In this document: piece after piece, positions 33,141-44,097 of the stretch
How the letters are laid out: each line of letters opens with the position of its first letter
Numbering within the stretch: position 1 is the stretch's first letter
DNA from: an uncultured Pseudoteredinibacter sp.
GTDB taxonomy: Bacteria; Pseudomonadota; Gammaproteobacteria; Pseudomonadales; Cellvibrionaceae
Assembly (NCBI RefSeq): GCF_947502065.1
Contig: NZ_CANMYE010000003.1
Span: 186,001 to 250,000, forward strand
DNA: 64,000 nucleotides
Reading direction: 5' to 3'
The notes under the pieces: generated by a model
The model's input: the letters and a program-made list of their open reading frames with translations, nothing else
Database searches by the model: none
Told to the model about the DNA's origin: nothing
Made by a program: the position numbers and the translations under genes

Positions 33141-34442
33141 TTATACCCTTTGTCTGTCTAAAAATCTATTAAAAATGCGATGCAAGGTATAACAATCTTC
33201 GCTACCGGCGAGCTCTCTAATAGAGTGCATACCGAAGGTCGGAACACCGACATCGACGGTTCTGACACCAATTTCAGTTGCCGTAATCGGCCCAATAGTG
33301 CTACCACAGCCCATATCAGCACGGGTCACAAAGGTTTGCACCGGTAATTCCTCTGCCAATAGCTTAAACAAGCCAGAGGTTTCACTATTACTGGCGTAGC
33401 GCTGATTTGCATTAATTTTGATCACCGGGCCAGCATTGAGCTTGGGGCCATGATTGCCATCGTGCTTATTGGGGAAGTTCGGGTGGATTCCGTGGGCATT
33501 ATCGGCCGAAATCATCAAGCTTCGGCTGATAATCTGCTCACGCGGGTTAATTTCTGGCCAAATTCGCTCTAAGAAGCTTGCCAGCATTGGGCCTTGAGCC
33601 CCACAGGCCGAAGCACTGCCGACCTCTTCATGATCATTACACACCAGCAAGCTGCTCTGCTCAATGCCAGCTTGCAACAACGATTCTAAGCCGATAAAGC
33701 AACTGAGTAGATTATCCAATCGAGCACTGGCTAAAAAGTCTCCGTGCAAGCCGATCCTGGCGGCCTCCTGACAGTCATAACAGCTAATCTCGAAATCTAA
33801 GATTTTATCGATATCCAAGTCAGGCTGCGAGGCTAATAACTCCGCCCTTAGCAAATCTTCAAAGCAGAGGGCTGATTCGCTCAGACATAATACCGGCGGC
33901 ATATCGGTTTGTGGATTCACACTGCGCTTGTCGTTAACACCGCGATCTAGGTGTATTGCTAAGCTCGGGATGGTTGCCACTGGGCGCTTAAAATCTACTA
34001 ATGCAGACTGTAACTGCTGCTGTTTATCGCTAAAGCTAACACGACCTGCCAAAGACAAATCACGATCAAACCAAGGGTTCAACAAAACACCGCCATAGAC
34101 TTCAACGCCCAATTGAGCATAGCCTTGTTGATGTAAATCTGGCTGGGGCTTTACCTTTAAACAAGGGCTATCAGTATGAGCCCCAACCATTCTCAAACCA
34201 CATTCGAGAGGGTCTTCAGTGCCATAAACAAAAGCGATTATAGATGAGTCGTTTCGGCACACGTAGTATTTATTGCCGGGGTTAAGCTGCCAATGTTCAG
34301 ACTCATGCAATGCTGTAAAGCCGGCCTGTTCCAGTCGAGAGGTCATAGCTTTTACCGCATGGAAAGGCGTTACAGATTCATTAAGAAACGCTATACAGCG
34401 GTTTAGAAAGTCCGCCGCAGCGGTGGAGTCATGAGCAGTCAT
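33141..34442 (-). CDS. apeB: M18 family aminopeptidase
   Basis: A 433-residue metallo-aminopeptidase of the M18 family that removes acidic or neutral N-terminal residues. Metal-site motifs are [14 protein letters not shown] (about residues 91-104), [15 protein letters not shown] and the C-terminal [22 protein letters not shown] lies 5 bp before the ATG. It is monocistronic. Confidence 0.94.
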   Translation of the reverse strand: MTAHDSTAAADFLNRCIAFLNESVTPFHAVKAMTSRLEQAGFTALHESEHWQLNPGNKYYVCRNDSSIIAFVYGTEDPLECGLRMVGAHTDSPCLKVKPQPDLHQQGYAQLGVEVYGGVLLNPWFDRDLSLAGRVSFSDKQQQLQSALVDFKRPVATIPSLAIHLDRGVNDKRSVNPQTDMPPVLCLSESALCFEDLLRAELLASQPDLDIDKILDFEISCYDCQEAARIGLHGDFLASARLDNLLSCFIGLESLLQAGIEQSSLLVCNDHEEVGSASACGAQGPMLASFLERIWPEINPREQIISRSLMISADNAHGIHPNFPNKHDGNHGPKLNAGPVIKINANQRYASNSETSGLFKLLAEELPVQTFVTRADMGCGSTIGPITATEIGVRTVDVGVPTFGMHSIRELAGSEDCYTLHRIFNRFLDRQRV

Positions 34443-34532
34443 AGATCCTCAATTTAGGAATTTCACTAGAAACTAAGCTTATGGATCTTAGCAGTTTTGT
34501 CGCAAAGACTCAGCATCTGATAAATATAAAAC

Positions 34533-34569
34533 AAAAAAAGCGGCTAAACGCTAGGCTTGGCCGCTTTTA
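34533..34569 (-). terminator. Terminator after the beta-hydroxyacid dehydrogenase gene
   Basis: AAGCGGC and GCCGCTT form the stem and a run of seven T follows on the minus strand. It begins 19 bp after the gene. Confidence 0.8.
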
Positions 34570-34587
34570 TCTTGGACTTAAAGAAAA

Positions 34588-35460
34588 CTAGCTGCGTTTT
34601 AGACGAGCCAACAAGGACGAAGTATCCCAACGCCCCCCGCCCATTATCTGTACATCATTGTAAAATTGATCAACTGTCGCCGTCACTGGTAGCGAGGCAT
34701 TAATTCGAGCAGCCTCTTGCAAAACGATAGAGAGGTCTTTACGCATCCAATCAACGGCGAAGCCGTGATTATAGTCACCGGCCAACATGGTGCGATAACG
34801 ATTTTCCATTTGCCACGATTGCGCTGCACCTTTGGAGATTACATCGACAACTTGATGTGGGTCTAAACCCGCTTTTTCGGCAAAATTCAAACCTTCCGCT
34901 AAACCTTGCACCAAACCCGCGATACAAATCTGATTCACCATTTTACAGAGCTGACCTGAGCCGCTTGGCCCTAATAGTCGACATGAACGAGCGTAATGAT
35001 CGATAACCGGATCGACATGGTTGAACACCGTGGTATCGCCACCGACCATCACCGTCAAACTGCCGTTTTCTGCGCCAGCTTGGCCACCAGATACTGGGGC
35101 ATCAAGAAAATGTAATTTACGATTTTTCGCTTCTTGATAGAGCTCGCGGGCTAATTCCGCCGAGGCCGTTGTATGATCGACCAAAACAGAATCTACTTTC
35201 ATGCCAGCAAATGCGCCATTTTCACCTAAGCAAACCTGACGCACGTCACTATCATCACCTACACAAGTGAAAACGATTTCAGCACCCTCGGCCGCTTCTC
35301 GAGGCGTAAGCGCCATCGAACCACCAAATTCTTCTACCCAGCGCTCGGCTTTTTGGCTGCTACGATTGTATACCGTCACGGTACAGCCCGCTTTTTGCAA
35401 GTGGCCTGCCATAGGGTAGCCCATCACACCCAATCCAATAAATGCGACTTTTTGATGCAT
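34588..35460 (-). CDS. NAD(P)-dependent beta-hydroxyacid dehydrogenase family protein
   Basis: A 290-residue oxidoreductase of the 3-hydroxyisobutyrate dehydrogenase/tartronate semialdehyde reductase family. The start at 35460 has GGAGG 6 bp upstream. N-terminal GLGVMGYPMAGHL binds NAD(P). LDAPVSGGQAGAENGSLTVM is the substrate motif, and a conserved Lys in GSGQLCKMVNQI is the likely catalytic residue. The substrate cannot be fixed from sequence. It lies about 130 bp downstream of uppP. Confidence 0.85.
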   Translation of the reverse strand: MHQKVAFIGLGVMGYPMAGHLQKAGCTVTVYNRSSQKAERWVEEFGGSMALTPREAAEGAEIVFTCVGDDSDVRQVCLGENGAFAGMKVDSVLVDHTTASAELARELYQEAKNRKLHFLDAPVSGGQAGAENGSLTVMVGGDTTVFNHVDPVIDHYARSCRLLGPSGSGQLCKMVNQICIAGLVQGLAEGLNFAEKAGLDPHQVVDVISKGAAQSWQMENRYRTMLAGDYNHGFAVDWMRKDLSIVLQEAARINASLPVTATVDQFYNDVQIMGGGRWDTSSLLARLKRS

Positions 35461-35594
35461 AACATCCTCCAATAAAAGGCCAGTTAGCCTCGCTAGCCAC
35501 GGCTTGTGAGGCTAACGACAAATTGATTATTTAATCTCATAATAGACTAGCGTAGAGGATTCGCCCTGCTTTAAGGCCCTACTCTCGCCTTCTA

Positions 35595-36389
35595 TTATAG
35601 AAATAGAGCAAAAAGAATAGCAGCTAAAACTATTCGATATAAAACGAACGGTAACATTCCCATGCGTTCTATAACAGCCATAAACCAATAAACACAGGCG
35701 TAAGCTGATACCGCCGAAACAACCACTCCAATAGCGATTAAGTCCCAAGCTGGCGCCGGCATCGACAATAACTCTATGCCCTTGTATGCACCACTTAGAA
35801 AAATAATTGGGATCGACATTAAAAATGAGAAGCGTGCCGCCGCATCTCTTTGAAAGCCCAGTAGCAATGCGGCAGTCATGGTAATTCCCGAGCGGGAGGT
35901 GCCAGGAATTAAGGCAATAGCTTGGGCGCAACCAATTATAAACGCCGCCCAAAGACTCATTTCAATAATGGATTTACGTCGAGCACCGGTTTTATCGGCT
36001 AACAACAACAGCAAAGCGAAAACTAAGGTCGTTGTTGCAATAACCAACGGAGAACGCAATTGAGCCTCAATGAAATCATTAAAGCTCAAAGCAGATAGGC
36101 CCGCTGGCACAGTGGCAAGCGCTAAAAAAATTAGCAGTTGGCTATGCTCATTGAGTTGGCGTGTTTTTATAGTAGTCACAGAGCCTTGTGCTATGGCAAA
36201 AACTTCACCGCGAAAGAACCATACAATAGCCAGCAAAGAGCCCACATGCACTGCAACATCAAAAGCTAAACCTTGATCTGGCCAACCCAATAAAACCGAG
36301 GGAAGAATTAAATGCCCTGAACTTGATATGGGCAAAAATTCCGTTAATCCTTGAACTAAGGCGAGTAAAATAGCCTGCAAGCTATCCAT
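35595..36389 (-). CDS. uppP: Undecaprenyl-diphosphatase UppP (BacA)
   Basis: UppP dephosphorylates undecaprenyl pyrophosphate to recycle the lipid carrier for peptidoglycan. The 264-residue membrane protein has about eight hydrophobic segments. The first motif is EFLPISSSGHLIL (about residues 17-29) and the second is IPGTSRSGITM (about 160-170). The ATG has GGAGA 5-6 bp upstream. It follows tsaB with a 57-bp gap. Confidence 0.96.
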   Translation of the reverse strand: MDSLQAILLALVQGLTEFLPISSSGHLILPSVLLGWPDQGLAFDVAVHVGSLLAIVWFFRGEVFAIAQGSVTTIKTRQLNEHSQLLIFLALATVPAGLSALSFNDFIEAQLRSPLVIATTTLVFALLLLLADKTGARRKSIIEMSLWAAFIIGCAQAIALIPGTSRSGITMTAALLLGFQRDAAARFSFLMSIPIIFLSGAYKGIELLSMPAPAWDLIAIGVVVSAVSAYACVYWFMAVIERMGMLPFVLYRIVLAAILFALFL

Positions 36390-36446
36390 ATTGTCTCCTG
36401 ACGATAGTGGTAAGTTGCCCTCCTAGCTGGCAACTTAGTTAGCAAA

Positions 36447-37211
36447 TTAAGGTTGGCGAATTCGTTTTCTTTTTTCCCAGCTGATTTCGTTTCTTAAATA
36501 CACCGGCTGCACCTGGCGAATATTTTCAGCTACGCCGTCCGCCCATTCTCTACAGGCAATAGTTAAAACATCGCCAGCCCAAGGTTCAATATTTTGATCC
36601 AGCCCCGTAGCTTGTTGGGAAAACACATTTAATTCAGGGTAATGCCAACCAGGCCCACCGCAATAGAGCTTTGTTGGTTTTTGGCTTTGCGCTTGCTTGG
36701 CGAGCATTTGCATCTTTTCGAGCGCTGCAGCAGGGTCATCCAAGGCATCATCCTGCAGCGCTATAAGTTTACGGCCATCGAAGCGATATCCTCCCCAATA
36801 GACTTGATTCATTCTGGCATCCAAGCAACTGAAATAAAGAGCGTCTTCACTTAACGCTTGTTCAAGCGGCTTGTCTAAGAGTTGCTGATGTTGGGCATTG
36901 GCCATAGCCGCTAATGTTGAAACAGGTATAACCGGAATGTCTAAACCAAAGGCCAAACCCTGCACCACAGCAAAGCAAATTCGCAAGCCAGTAAAGGAGC
37001 CAGGTCCTGCGCCAAAAGCGATAGCGATTAAGTCCTTGCGAGTAATATTGGCCTGTTTTAGTAACTCATCAACCATGGGTAAGAGCAGTTGGGTATGCTG
37101 CCTTGGTGCATGGCGGCGAATTTCTAATAATTGGCTGCTTGGCTCAGATGGATTCATAAGGGCCACGGAGCAATAATCCGAAGCGGTGTCCAGGGCAAGA
37201 ATGTAGCTCAT
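36447..37211 (-). CDS. tsaB: tRNA threonylcarbamoyladenosine synthesis protein TsaB
   Basis: TsaB is a non-catalytic ASKHA-fold partner of TsaD for t6A37 in ANN-decoding tRNAs. The 254-residue protein opens with ILALDTASDYCSVAL and contains AFGAGPGSFTGLRI (about residues 68-81), the family hallmarks. It ends in a basic tail. It is ahead of uppP on the same strand. Confidence 0.94.
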   Translation of the reverse strand: MSYILALDTASDYCSVALMNPSEPSSQLLEIRRHAPRQHTQLLLPMVDELLKQANITRKDLIAIAFGAGPGSFTGLRICFAVVQGLAFGLDIPVIPVSTLAAMANAQHQQLLDKPLEQALSEDALYFSCLDARMNQVYWGGYRFDGRKLIALQDDALDDPAAALEKMQMLAKQAQSQKPTKLYCGGPGWHYPELNVFSQQATGLDQNIEPWAGDVLTIACREWADGVAENIRQVQPVYLRNEISWEKRKRIRQP

Positions 37212-37354
37212 AGGGTATTCTAATAGGGAATTAAAAAGGTAATTTTACTCCAAATCCCCAGTACTGTTTACCCCCAATTGGCCCATATAGATGCGATCTC
37301 GCTTGCGACGCGAAGATTTAGGCCCCTATTACAGTGGTAATGTAAAAAAAGCAT

Positions 37355-37390
37355 AAAAAAACCCGCTGCGCGTATGCACAGCGGGCTTTT
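37355..37390 (-). terminator. Terminator after the histone-like gene
   Basis: CCCGCTG and CAGCGGG pair around a 10-base loop and a T run follows on the minus strand. It lies 24 bp after the histone-like gene. Confidence 0.8.
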
Positions 37391-37413
37391 GCGTGCCTAA
37401 AAGCTAAGTATGA

Positions 37414-38313
37414 TTACTTCTTTTTAGCTGGGCGGCCGCGTTTCTTGGTTTTAGCGCTACTGGCTTTAGCTTTTGGCTTAGCTTTGGCTTTTGGCTTGGC
37501 TTTGGCTTTTGGCTTAGCTTTGGCTTTCGGTTTGGCTTTGGCCTTAGGCTTGGCCTTTGGCTTAGCTTTGGCCTTTTTAGCGGCAGCTTTGGCCTTGGCG
37601 GCAGCCTTCTTTTCAGCAGCCTTTGCTTTAGCAGCAGCTTTCTTTTCAGCAGCTTTTGCTTTGGCAGCGGCTTTTTTGGCGGCGACTTTTGCTTTAGCAG
37701 CGGCCTTCTTCTCTGCAGCTTTAGCTTTAGCGGCTGCTTTCTTCTCTGCCGCTTTGGTCTTTGCCTTCTCTTTCTTTTCAGCCGCTTTCAACTTAGCCGC
37801 TAGCTTTTTAGCTAAAGAACCAACCTTCTTCTTATCGGCCGCTTTGCGCTTAGCTTCCCATTTACTCTGGAAGGCTTTCATGGCTTTTGCTAAATCGGCT
37901 TCTGATTTAGCAGCCAATTTGGCTTCTAAATCATCAACTTTAGCTTTTGCAGCCGCTTGCGCAGCCTTGGCCGCTTCTGCTTTCTTGGCTTTTGCCAAGT
38001 TTTGCTTAGAAGTTGCCACTTTAGCACGAAGCGCTTTCGCTTTATCAGCCGCTTTACTTACCGCAGCAGCAGCTGATTTCGCCGCTCGTTTATCAGTAGC
38101 TTTTTTACTTTTCGCTGACTTCTTTTTAGCGGAAGCTGCCTTTTTACGAGCAGCAGCGACTTTCTTCGCTTGCGCGGTTAGCTCCTTTATTAATTTATCT
38201 AATGAGGTTTGAGCGCGTGCGGTTGCAGGTGATACTTCTACCTTTGTTTTGCTTGCACTTGCTTTTGTTGATGCAGCTTTACGTTTTGCTGTCTTTTTTG
38301 CAACTTTGGCCAT
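37414..38313 (-). CDS. Histone H1-like Lys/Ala-rich protein (AlgP-like)
   Basis: A 299-residue basic protein starting at 38313, with AGGAG 8 bp upstream; a longer reading adds 12 residues. It opens MAKVAKKTAKRKAASTKASA. A central acidic-basic helical region (about residues 60-170) is followed by long Lys-Ala repeats and a C-terminal PKAKAKPKAKAK-type repeat ending KKRGRPAKKK, an AT-hook-like GRP. This resembles the H1-like AlgP of Pseudomonas, which binds DNA. It has its own terminator and a long, AT-rich upstream region. Confidence 0.87.
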   Translation of the reverse strand: MAKVAKKTAKRKAASTKASASKTKVEVSPATARAQTSLDKLIKELTAQAKKVAAARKKAASAKKKSAKSKKATDKRAAKSAAAAVSKAADKAKALRAKVATSKQNLAKAKKAEAAKAAQAAAKAKVDDLEAKLAAKSEADLAKAMKAFQSKWEAKRKAADKKKVGSLAKKLAAKLKAAEKKEKAKTKAAEKKAAAKAKAAEKKAAAKAKVAAKKAAAKAKAAEKKAAAKAKAAEKKAAAKAKAAAKKAKAKPKAKPKAKAKPKAKAKPKAKAKPKAKAKPKAKASSAKTKKRGRPAKKK

Positions 38314-38676
38314 AAGGTTTCTCCTCGATATTTGCCAGTCCACTAGCAATTAGAACAATAGCACAAAAATTCAACAGCCCAAGGGCTAAAGCCGATATTA
38401 TTTAAAAAAAAACCAATTTGCACGTTTTTACAACGCTTTTTTTGCGTTTTGAAGTGAAAATTTCGTTTTTTTTAAAAAATCGGAGAGTAGAACGGGCTGT
38501 TTCTAAGAATTTTCTTGTTAAAAAAGGAATTCTGTCGAGAGCTTTTCGATAAAAGCATCAAAAAAGATCTCCTTCGTTTTAGAAAATTCAATTTATAGCC
38601 TGCACTGAGCAAGCGCAGAGCGATAATCACGGCTGGTTATTTTTGACAGCAGATAATAAACAGCAGAGACAAACGT
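38314..38676. other. 363-bp AT-rich spacer between histone-like gene and hemH
   Basis: No gene is supported. It is rich in A and T runs and holds two short hairpins, AGCCC/GGGCT at 38376-38387 and AACGC/GCGTT near 38431-38447. It must carry the promoter of the histone-like gene, but no consensus promoter could be assigned. Confidence 0.5.
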
Positions 38677-39696
38677 CTAATTTAAGGCTAGTAATTCCTG
38701 AGATATCTCGGCCAAACAATCGATATGCTCTTCATTGTCATTCAAACAAGGGATATAAGAAAAGCGCCCTCCTCCTGCATTTTGAAAATCTTCGCAGATC
38801 TCTTCTGAGATTTCCTCTAAGGTTTCGAGGCAATCTGCAGCAAAAGCCGGGCAAATCACATCCAATGAAGATAACTTCTCACTTCCCCACTGCTTTACAA
38901 CATCCACAGTATAAGGCTGTAACCATTGAGCTTTTCCGAGTCGGGATTGAAAACTTATTCCCCATTGATCTTCAGATAGTTCTAATTTCTGAGCAAGTGC
39001 CTGTGCTGTAGCAACGCATTGCTCATAATAGGGATCGCCCAATTCGACACAGCGCTGAGGAATACCATGAAAGGACATTAACAGTTTATCGGCTGAACCG
39101 TGTTGCTGGCGATGCCTGATTACCGACTGAGCCAAGGCGTGTATATAAGCGGGCCGCTCAAAATACTGTTTATTCACCCGTGTATCGACAATATTTCGCT
39201 GTTTTGTCTGTAGCTTTGCGAGCTGATCATAAACAACCGCTGTGGTAGTTGCCGAATATTGTGGATACAAGGGAATTATCGCAATTTTATCAATCCCCTG
39301 CCGCTGCAATTCATCAAGCTGCTCAGCGATGCTGGGCTTGCCATAACTCATAGCATGTCTAACGCTAACACCCTGCCCAGGGTAAAGAACATTAAGCTTT
39401 TTTTCGAGTGCGCTGCACTGCCTCTCAGTGATCACACGTAAAGGCGAGCCTTCGGGCCACCAGATACTCTGATAAGCTTTTGCAACTGCTTTAGGGCGTG
39501 TGGGAAGAATAAAAGCGTTCAAAATCACCCACCAAATGGGTTTGGGGATTTCCACTACCCGAGGGTCACTTAAAAAGTCAGATAGAAAACGCCTAACTGA
39601 GGTCGCATCTGGAGCTTCAGGGGTGCCCAAATTTACCAACAACACGGCGAGATTTTTGGAAATCTGCACAGCGGGGTGTTTTGTATTAGTGGGCAT
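38677..39696 (-). CDS. hemH: Ferrochelatase
   Basis: HemH inserts Fe2+ into protoporphyrin IX, the last step of haem synthesis. The 339-residue protein has VLLVNLGTPEAPDATSVRRF (about residues 15-34), PLRVITERQ, IIPLYPQYSATTT and the catalytic His in LMSFHGIPQRCVELGDPY. C-terminal CPAFAADCLETLEEI and GGGRFSYIPCLND close the fold. It is monocistronic and reads away from adk. Confidence 0.96.
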   Translation of the reverse strand: MPTNTKHPAVQISKNLAVLLVNLGTPEAPDATSVRRFLSDFLSDPRVVEIPKPIWWVILNAFILPTRPKAVAKAYQSIWWPEGSPLRVITERQCSALEKKLNVLYPGQGVSVRHAMSYGKPSIAEQLDELQRQGIDKIAIIPLYPQYSATTTAVVYDQLAKLQTKQRNIVDTRVNKQYFERPAYIHALAQSVIRHRQQHGSADKLLMSFHGIPQRCVELGDPYYEQCVATAQALAQKLELSEDQWGISFQSRLGKAQWLQPYTVDVVKQWGSEKLSSLDVICPAFAADCLETLEEISEEICEDFQNAGGGRFSYIPCLNDNEEHIDCLAEISQELLALN

Positions 39697-39827
39697 AGCG
39701 GCTTCCTTTAACGGTACTCATCATTCAACCTGCATACTATCGAAAAGCCATACAGCGACGCAATTATGTGGTGAATTTACTCACTTTGATCAAGCGTCAA
39801 TATTGCATGGCCATTTTCGATACACAT

Positions 39828-39855
39828 AAAAAAACCCCGCTAGGCGGGGTTTTTA
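39828..39855 (-). terminator. Terminator after adk
   Basis: CCCCGC and GCGGGG form the stem around a three-base loop, with seven T on the minus strand. It starts 15 bp after the adk stop. Confidence 0.85.
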
Positions 39856-39869
39856 GAAAAGCGATAAAC

Positions 39870-40864
<995 letters not shown>

Positions 40865-41668
40865 CTATTTCGTATCCGTGCTTTGTTTAGCCTGTTGCCA
40901 ATAGTGTTCTAGCTCATCCAAGCTGTGGTCTTGCCAATCTTTCTGGCTGCTATCGACCAAGCTTTCCACCTCTGTAAAACGACGCTCAAACTTGCGATTC
41001 GCAGCGCGTAAAACGCTTTCAGCATCAAGCTTAAGATGGCGAGATAAATTGACCATACAAAACATCATATCACCCAACTCATCAGCAATGGCGGCCTGAT
41101 CATGCTCAGCTAGCGCCTCTTCAAACTCCTGTCGTTCCTCATCGAGTTTGTTAAGCACAGCGCCACTATCTTGCCAATCGAAGCCAACATTAGCTGCACG
41201 TCGCTGGAGTTTTTGGGCACGACTTAATGACGGTAAAGCCACTGGCACATCGGCTAATACCGAAGCATGCCCTTTCGCTGCTCGCTCCTCGGCTTTAAGC
41301 GCTTCCCAATTGCTTTTTATATCTGACTCTTGCGTCAGTGACTCATCCGAAAAAACATGTGGATGCCGATGGATGAGTTTATCACTCATACTTTGAGCGA
41401 TATCGTTGAAGTCAAACAGGCCTTCTTCTTTACCCAATTGGCTATAAAAAACCACTTGAAACAATAGATCGCCAAGCTCCTCTTTTAATTGAGACATGTC
41501 CTGGCTTTCAATAGCATCGGCCACCTCATACGCTTCTTCTAAAGTAGAAGGTACAATAGATGCAAAGCTCTGCTCTAAATCCCAGGGGCAACCACCATCA
41601 GGGTTTCTGAGCTGAGCCATAATCTCTAAGAGTTTTCTAATACCTGGTTGATCTTTCATGGTCTTCAA
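40865..41668 (-). CDS. mazG: Nucleoside triphosphate pyrophosphohydrolase MazG
   Basis: MazG hydrolyses NTPs to NMP and pyrophosphate and can lower (p)ppGpp-linked stress effects. The 267-residue protein has two MazG-fold repeats. Helices carry GGCPWDLEQSFASI (about residues 21-34) and STLEEAYEVADAI, then ELGDLLFQVVFYSQLG. The second repeat has EERQEFEEAL and ELGDMMFCMVNLSRHL. The start could be the ATG three codons later. It directly follows relA (11 bp), as in Pseudomonas. Confidence 0.95.
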   Translation of the reverse strand: MKTMKDQPGIRKLLEIMAQLRNPDGGCPWDLEQSFASIVPSTLEEAYEVADAIESQDMSQLKEELGDLLFQVVFYSQLGKEEGLFDFNDIAQSMSDKLIHRHPHVFSDESLTQESDIKSNWEALKAEERAAKGHASVLADVPVALPSLSRAQKLQRRAANVGFDWQDSGAVLNKLDEERQEFEEALAEHDQAAIADELGDMMFCMVNLSRHLKLDAESVLRAANRKFERRFTEVESLVDSSQKDWQDHSLDELEHYWQQAKQSTDTK

Positions 41669-41679
41669 TAAATTTCGTC

Positions 41680-43926
41680 TTATTTTTTACGGCTTGCTGA
41701 TTCCACATTCGGCAATCGATTGAGTCGCTCTAGCACACGGCTCAACTCACTATAACTGTGGATTTCGATATCGAACTGCATACTTACGGTATGAGAATTT
41801 TTATTTGACTGCGTAAGCATTGCGGTAATGTTAATACGCTCGACATCCAACAATGCCGTAATATCACGAAGCAAGCCATGGCGATCGATAGCTTCAACAG
41901 CGATAGAAACGGCGTAAACATCTTGTGGCGCCGCCGACCAAGAAACTTCAATAATGCGGCCCGGCTCTTCCATTTGCAGCTGCAATAAATTGGAACAATC
42001 CTGCCGATGAATAGATACACCACGCCCTAGGGTTATGTATCCAGCGATACTGTCGCCAGGAACAGGGTGGCAACAACGCGCAAAGCTGGTCATCAGGTTA
42101 CCGACACCATCAATGTAAACATCATCATTATTAAATTGCTCGCTGGCGCGACCAACCAGTTGGGTAGGATGGTGCTGATCGACCCCAAGCAGTTTTTGGG
42201 CCGCATTTAATACCTGCCCTACGCTAATATCACTTGCCCCAACCGCGACGTACAAGCCTTCTAAGCTTTTTAGGTTGAGCTTTTGTGCCAGCGCTTCAAA
42301 ATCCAAATTTTCCACAGCCAAGCGTTTGAATTCTTTATCTAACAACGCTCGTCCGCTAGCCAGGTGCTGATCTCTCGCCTGTAATTTAAACCACTGTTGA
42401 ACCTTTGCACGAGCCCGTGCGGTATTCAAATAACCCAATGCTGGAGATAGCCAATCTCGACTTGGTGACTCCCGTTTGCCTGTCAAAATCTCAATTTGAT
42501 CACCGGTACTTACCGTATGATTCAAAGGAACAATACGACCATTGAGTTTCGCTCCACAACAGCGATGCCCTACATCGGTATGTATGCGATAAGCAAAATC
42601 CAAAACCGTAGAGTTGGGTGGCAAATCAATAACATGGCCATCGGGTGTGAAAACATACACTCGATCTTGTTCTACTCCACGCTGCAGGTCATCCTGCAAG
42701 GCATTGGTGCCAAGCTCCTCACTCCACTCCAGGACCTGTCGCAGCCAGGCAATTTTTTGCTCGTAACTATCTTGATTTTGATTGTCGTCAGTGCCTTTAT
42801 ACTTCCAATGTGCACAAACGCCAAACTCGGCTTCTTCATGCATAGCATGGGTGCGAATCTGAATCTCTAAAACTTTACGGTCCGGACCAATAACAGCGGT
42901 GTGTAAAGAGCGATAGCCATTCTCTTTCGGCGAGGCAATATAGTCATCAAACTCATTGGGGATCAGGCGCCACTGGCTATGAACAATTCCTAAGATGGTA
43001 TAACAGTCACGCACTGTCGGTACTAAAACCCGCACCGCCCGAATATCGTAAACTTGTGAAAAGCCAATGTCTTTACGACGCATCTTGCGCCAAATACTGT
43101 AGATGTGCTTAGCACGACCTTGGATCTCGGCTTCAATGCGTGACTCCTCAGCGGCATCTTGCAAAAGCTGAATCACATTTTCGATATAGTCCTGTCGATC
43201 GACTCGACGCTCATCCAATAGTTTAGCGATGTGCATATAGTCATCAGGCTCGAGATAACGAAACGATAAATCTTCCAGCTCCCACTTGATATGACCAATG
43301 CCTAAACGATGGGCCAAAGGCGCATAGACATCGGCTACCTCACGGGCAACACGGCGCTTTTTATCGTCATTCGCATGTTTGGCGGCTCGAATTGCACAGG
43401 TACGCTCCGCAAGCTTTACCAAAGCAACCCGAACATCATCCACCATGGCCACAAGCATTTTGCGGATATTTTCTGCTTGCTCAGCAGACGGGCTACCTAA
43501 AACACTTTCTTCACTATCGTTGCGTAAATTACTAATGGCAGCCATTCGCAACACACCCGATATCAAGGCCGATATCTGTGAGCCATACTTTTTTTCTACA
43601 GTATTTAAAGCTAATTTGTGTTCTCGTACGGCGCGATACAAAATGGCTGCCAATAAGACATCAGTGTCGGCTTGTAAGTCAGCCAAAATTTCAGCCATTT
43701 CCAAGCCTGTGCGGAAGCAGCCTTGACTGTCAGCCCAGCTGTTCTCGGAAGGCTCTACATTGGCCTCAATTTCCTGCACAAATTGACAAACTTGGAGCAG
43801 CAGAGCTTGGTCGCCAGGGCTCAGATGCTCGCTATCATCAAAACGAGTTTGTAGGCGCCTTATCCAAGAGGGGATATCTACACTGCCGTCGGCACCAATG
43901 GGGTGATCTTCACGTACTTTGACCAT
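41680..43926 (-). CDS. relA: GTP pyrophosphokinase RelA
   Basis: RelA makes (p)ppGpp when uncharged tRNA enters the ribosome. The 748-residue protein has an N-terminal pseudo-hydrolase (no HD motif; residues about 60-180), then the synthetase domain with DIRAVRVLV, EFDDYIASPKENGYRSLHTA and IQIRTHAMHEEAEFG (about 300-370). It has a TGS domain (DGHVIDLPPNSTVLDFAYRI, about 435-455) and a C-terminal ACT domain. The missing HD pair marks it as synthetase-only RelA, not SpoT. Confidence 0.97.
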   Translation of the reverse strand: MVKVREDHPIGADGSVDIPSWIRRLQTRFDDSEHLSPGDQALLLQVCQFVQEIEANVEPSENSWADSQGCFRTGLEMAEILADLQADTDVLLAAILYRAVREHKLALNTVEKKYGSQISALISGVLRMAAISNLRNDSEESVLGSPSAEQAENIRKMLVAMVDDVRVALVKLAERTCAIRAAKHANDDKKRRVAREVADVYAPLAHRLGIGHIKWELEDLSFRYLEPDDYMHIAKLLDERRVDRQDYIENVIQLLQDAAEESRIEAEIQGRAKHIYSIWRKMRRKDIGFSQVYDIRAVRVLVPTVRDCYTILGIVHSQWRLIPNEFDDYIASPKENGYRSLHTAVIGPDRKVLEIQIRTHAMHEEAEFGVCAHWKYKGTDDNQNQDSYEQKIAWLRQVLEWSEELGTNALQDDLQRGVEQDRVYVFTPDGHVIDLPPNSTVLDFAYRIHTDVGHRCCGAKLNGRIVPLNHTVSTGDQIEILTGKRESPSRDWLSPALGYLNTARARAKVQQWFKLQARDQHLASGRALLDKEFKRLAVENLDFEALAQKLNLKSLEGLYVAVGASDISVGQVLNAAQKLLGVDQHHPTQLVGRASEQFNNDDVYIDGVGNLMTSFARCCHPVPGDSIAGYITLGRGVSIHRQDCSNLLQLQMEEPGRIIEVSWSAAPQDVYAVSIAVEAIDRHGLLRDITALLDVERINITAMLTQSNKNSHTVSMQFDIEIHSYSELSRVLERLNRLPNVESASRKK

Positions 43927-44097
43927 ATATTAAATTCACAACTGCAAGTCGAACTAGGGCAGTATTTACAAATCGCCCCGTTTTAATAAATCAGACTATA
44001 GAATTGTGCTCGCTCCTGCTGACAAATACTGCATTTACTTGTTATTGTTTTTTTCTCTTCGGTGCCTTGAAGGCACTAAATGGGTGGTCTAGAAAGT

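Noticed and set aside
35527..35952. 141-residue minus-strand ORF
   Set aside because: It overlaps uppP in another frame; uppP has the family motifs and a good ribosome site.
37445..38212. 255-residue plus-strand ORF rich in Leu, Ala and Phe
   Set aside because: It is the antisense of the Lys/Ala repeat of the histone-like gene, giving hydrophobic repeats by mirror coding; no ribosome site or family.
44062..44085. Hairpin GTGCCTT/AAGGCAC after rlmD as a terminator
   Set aside because: The stem is followed by purines rather than T on the minus strand.
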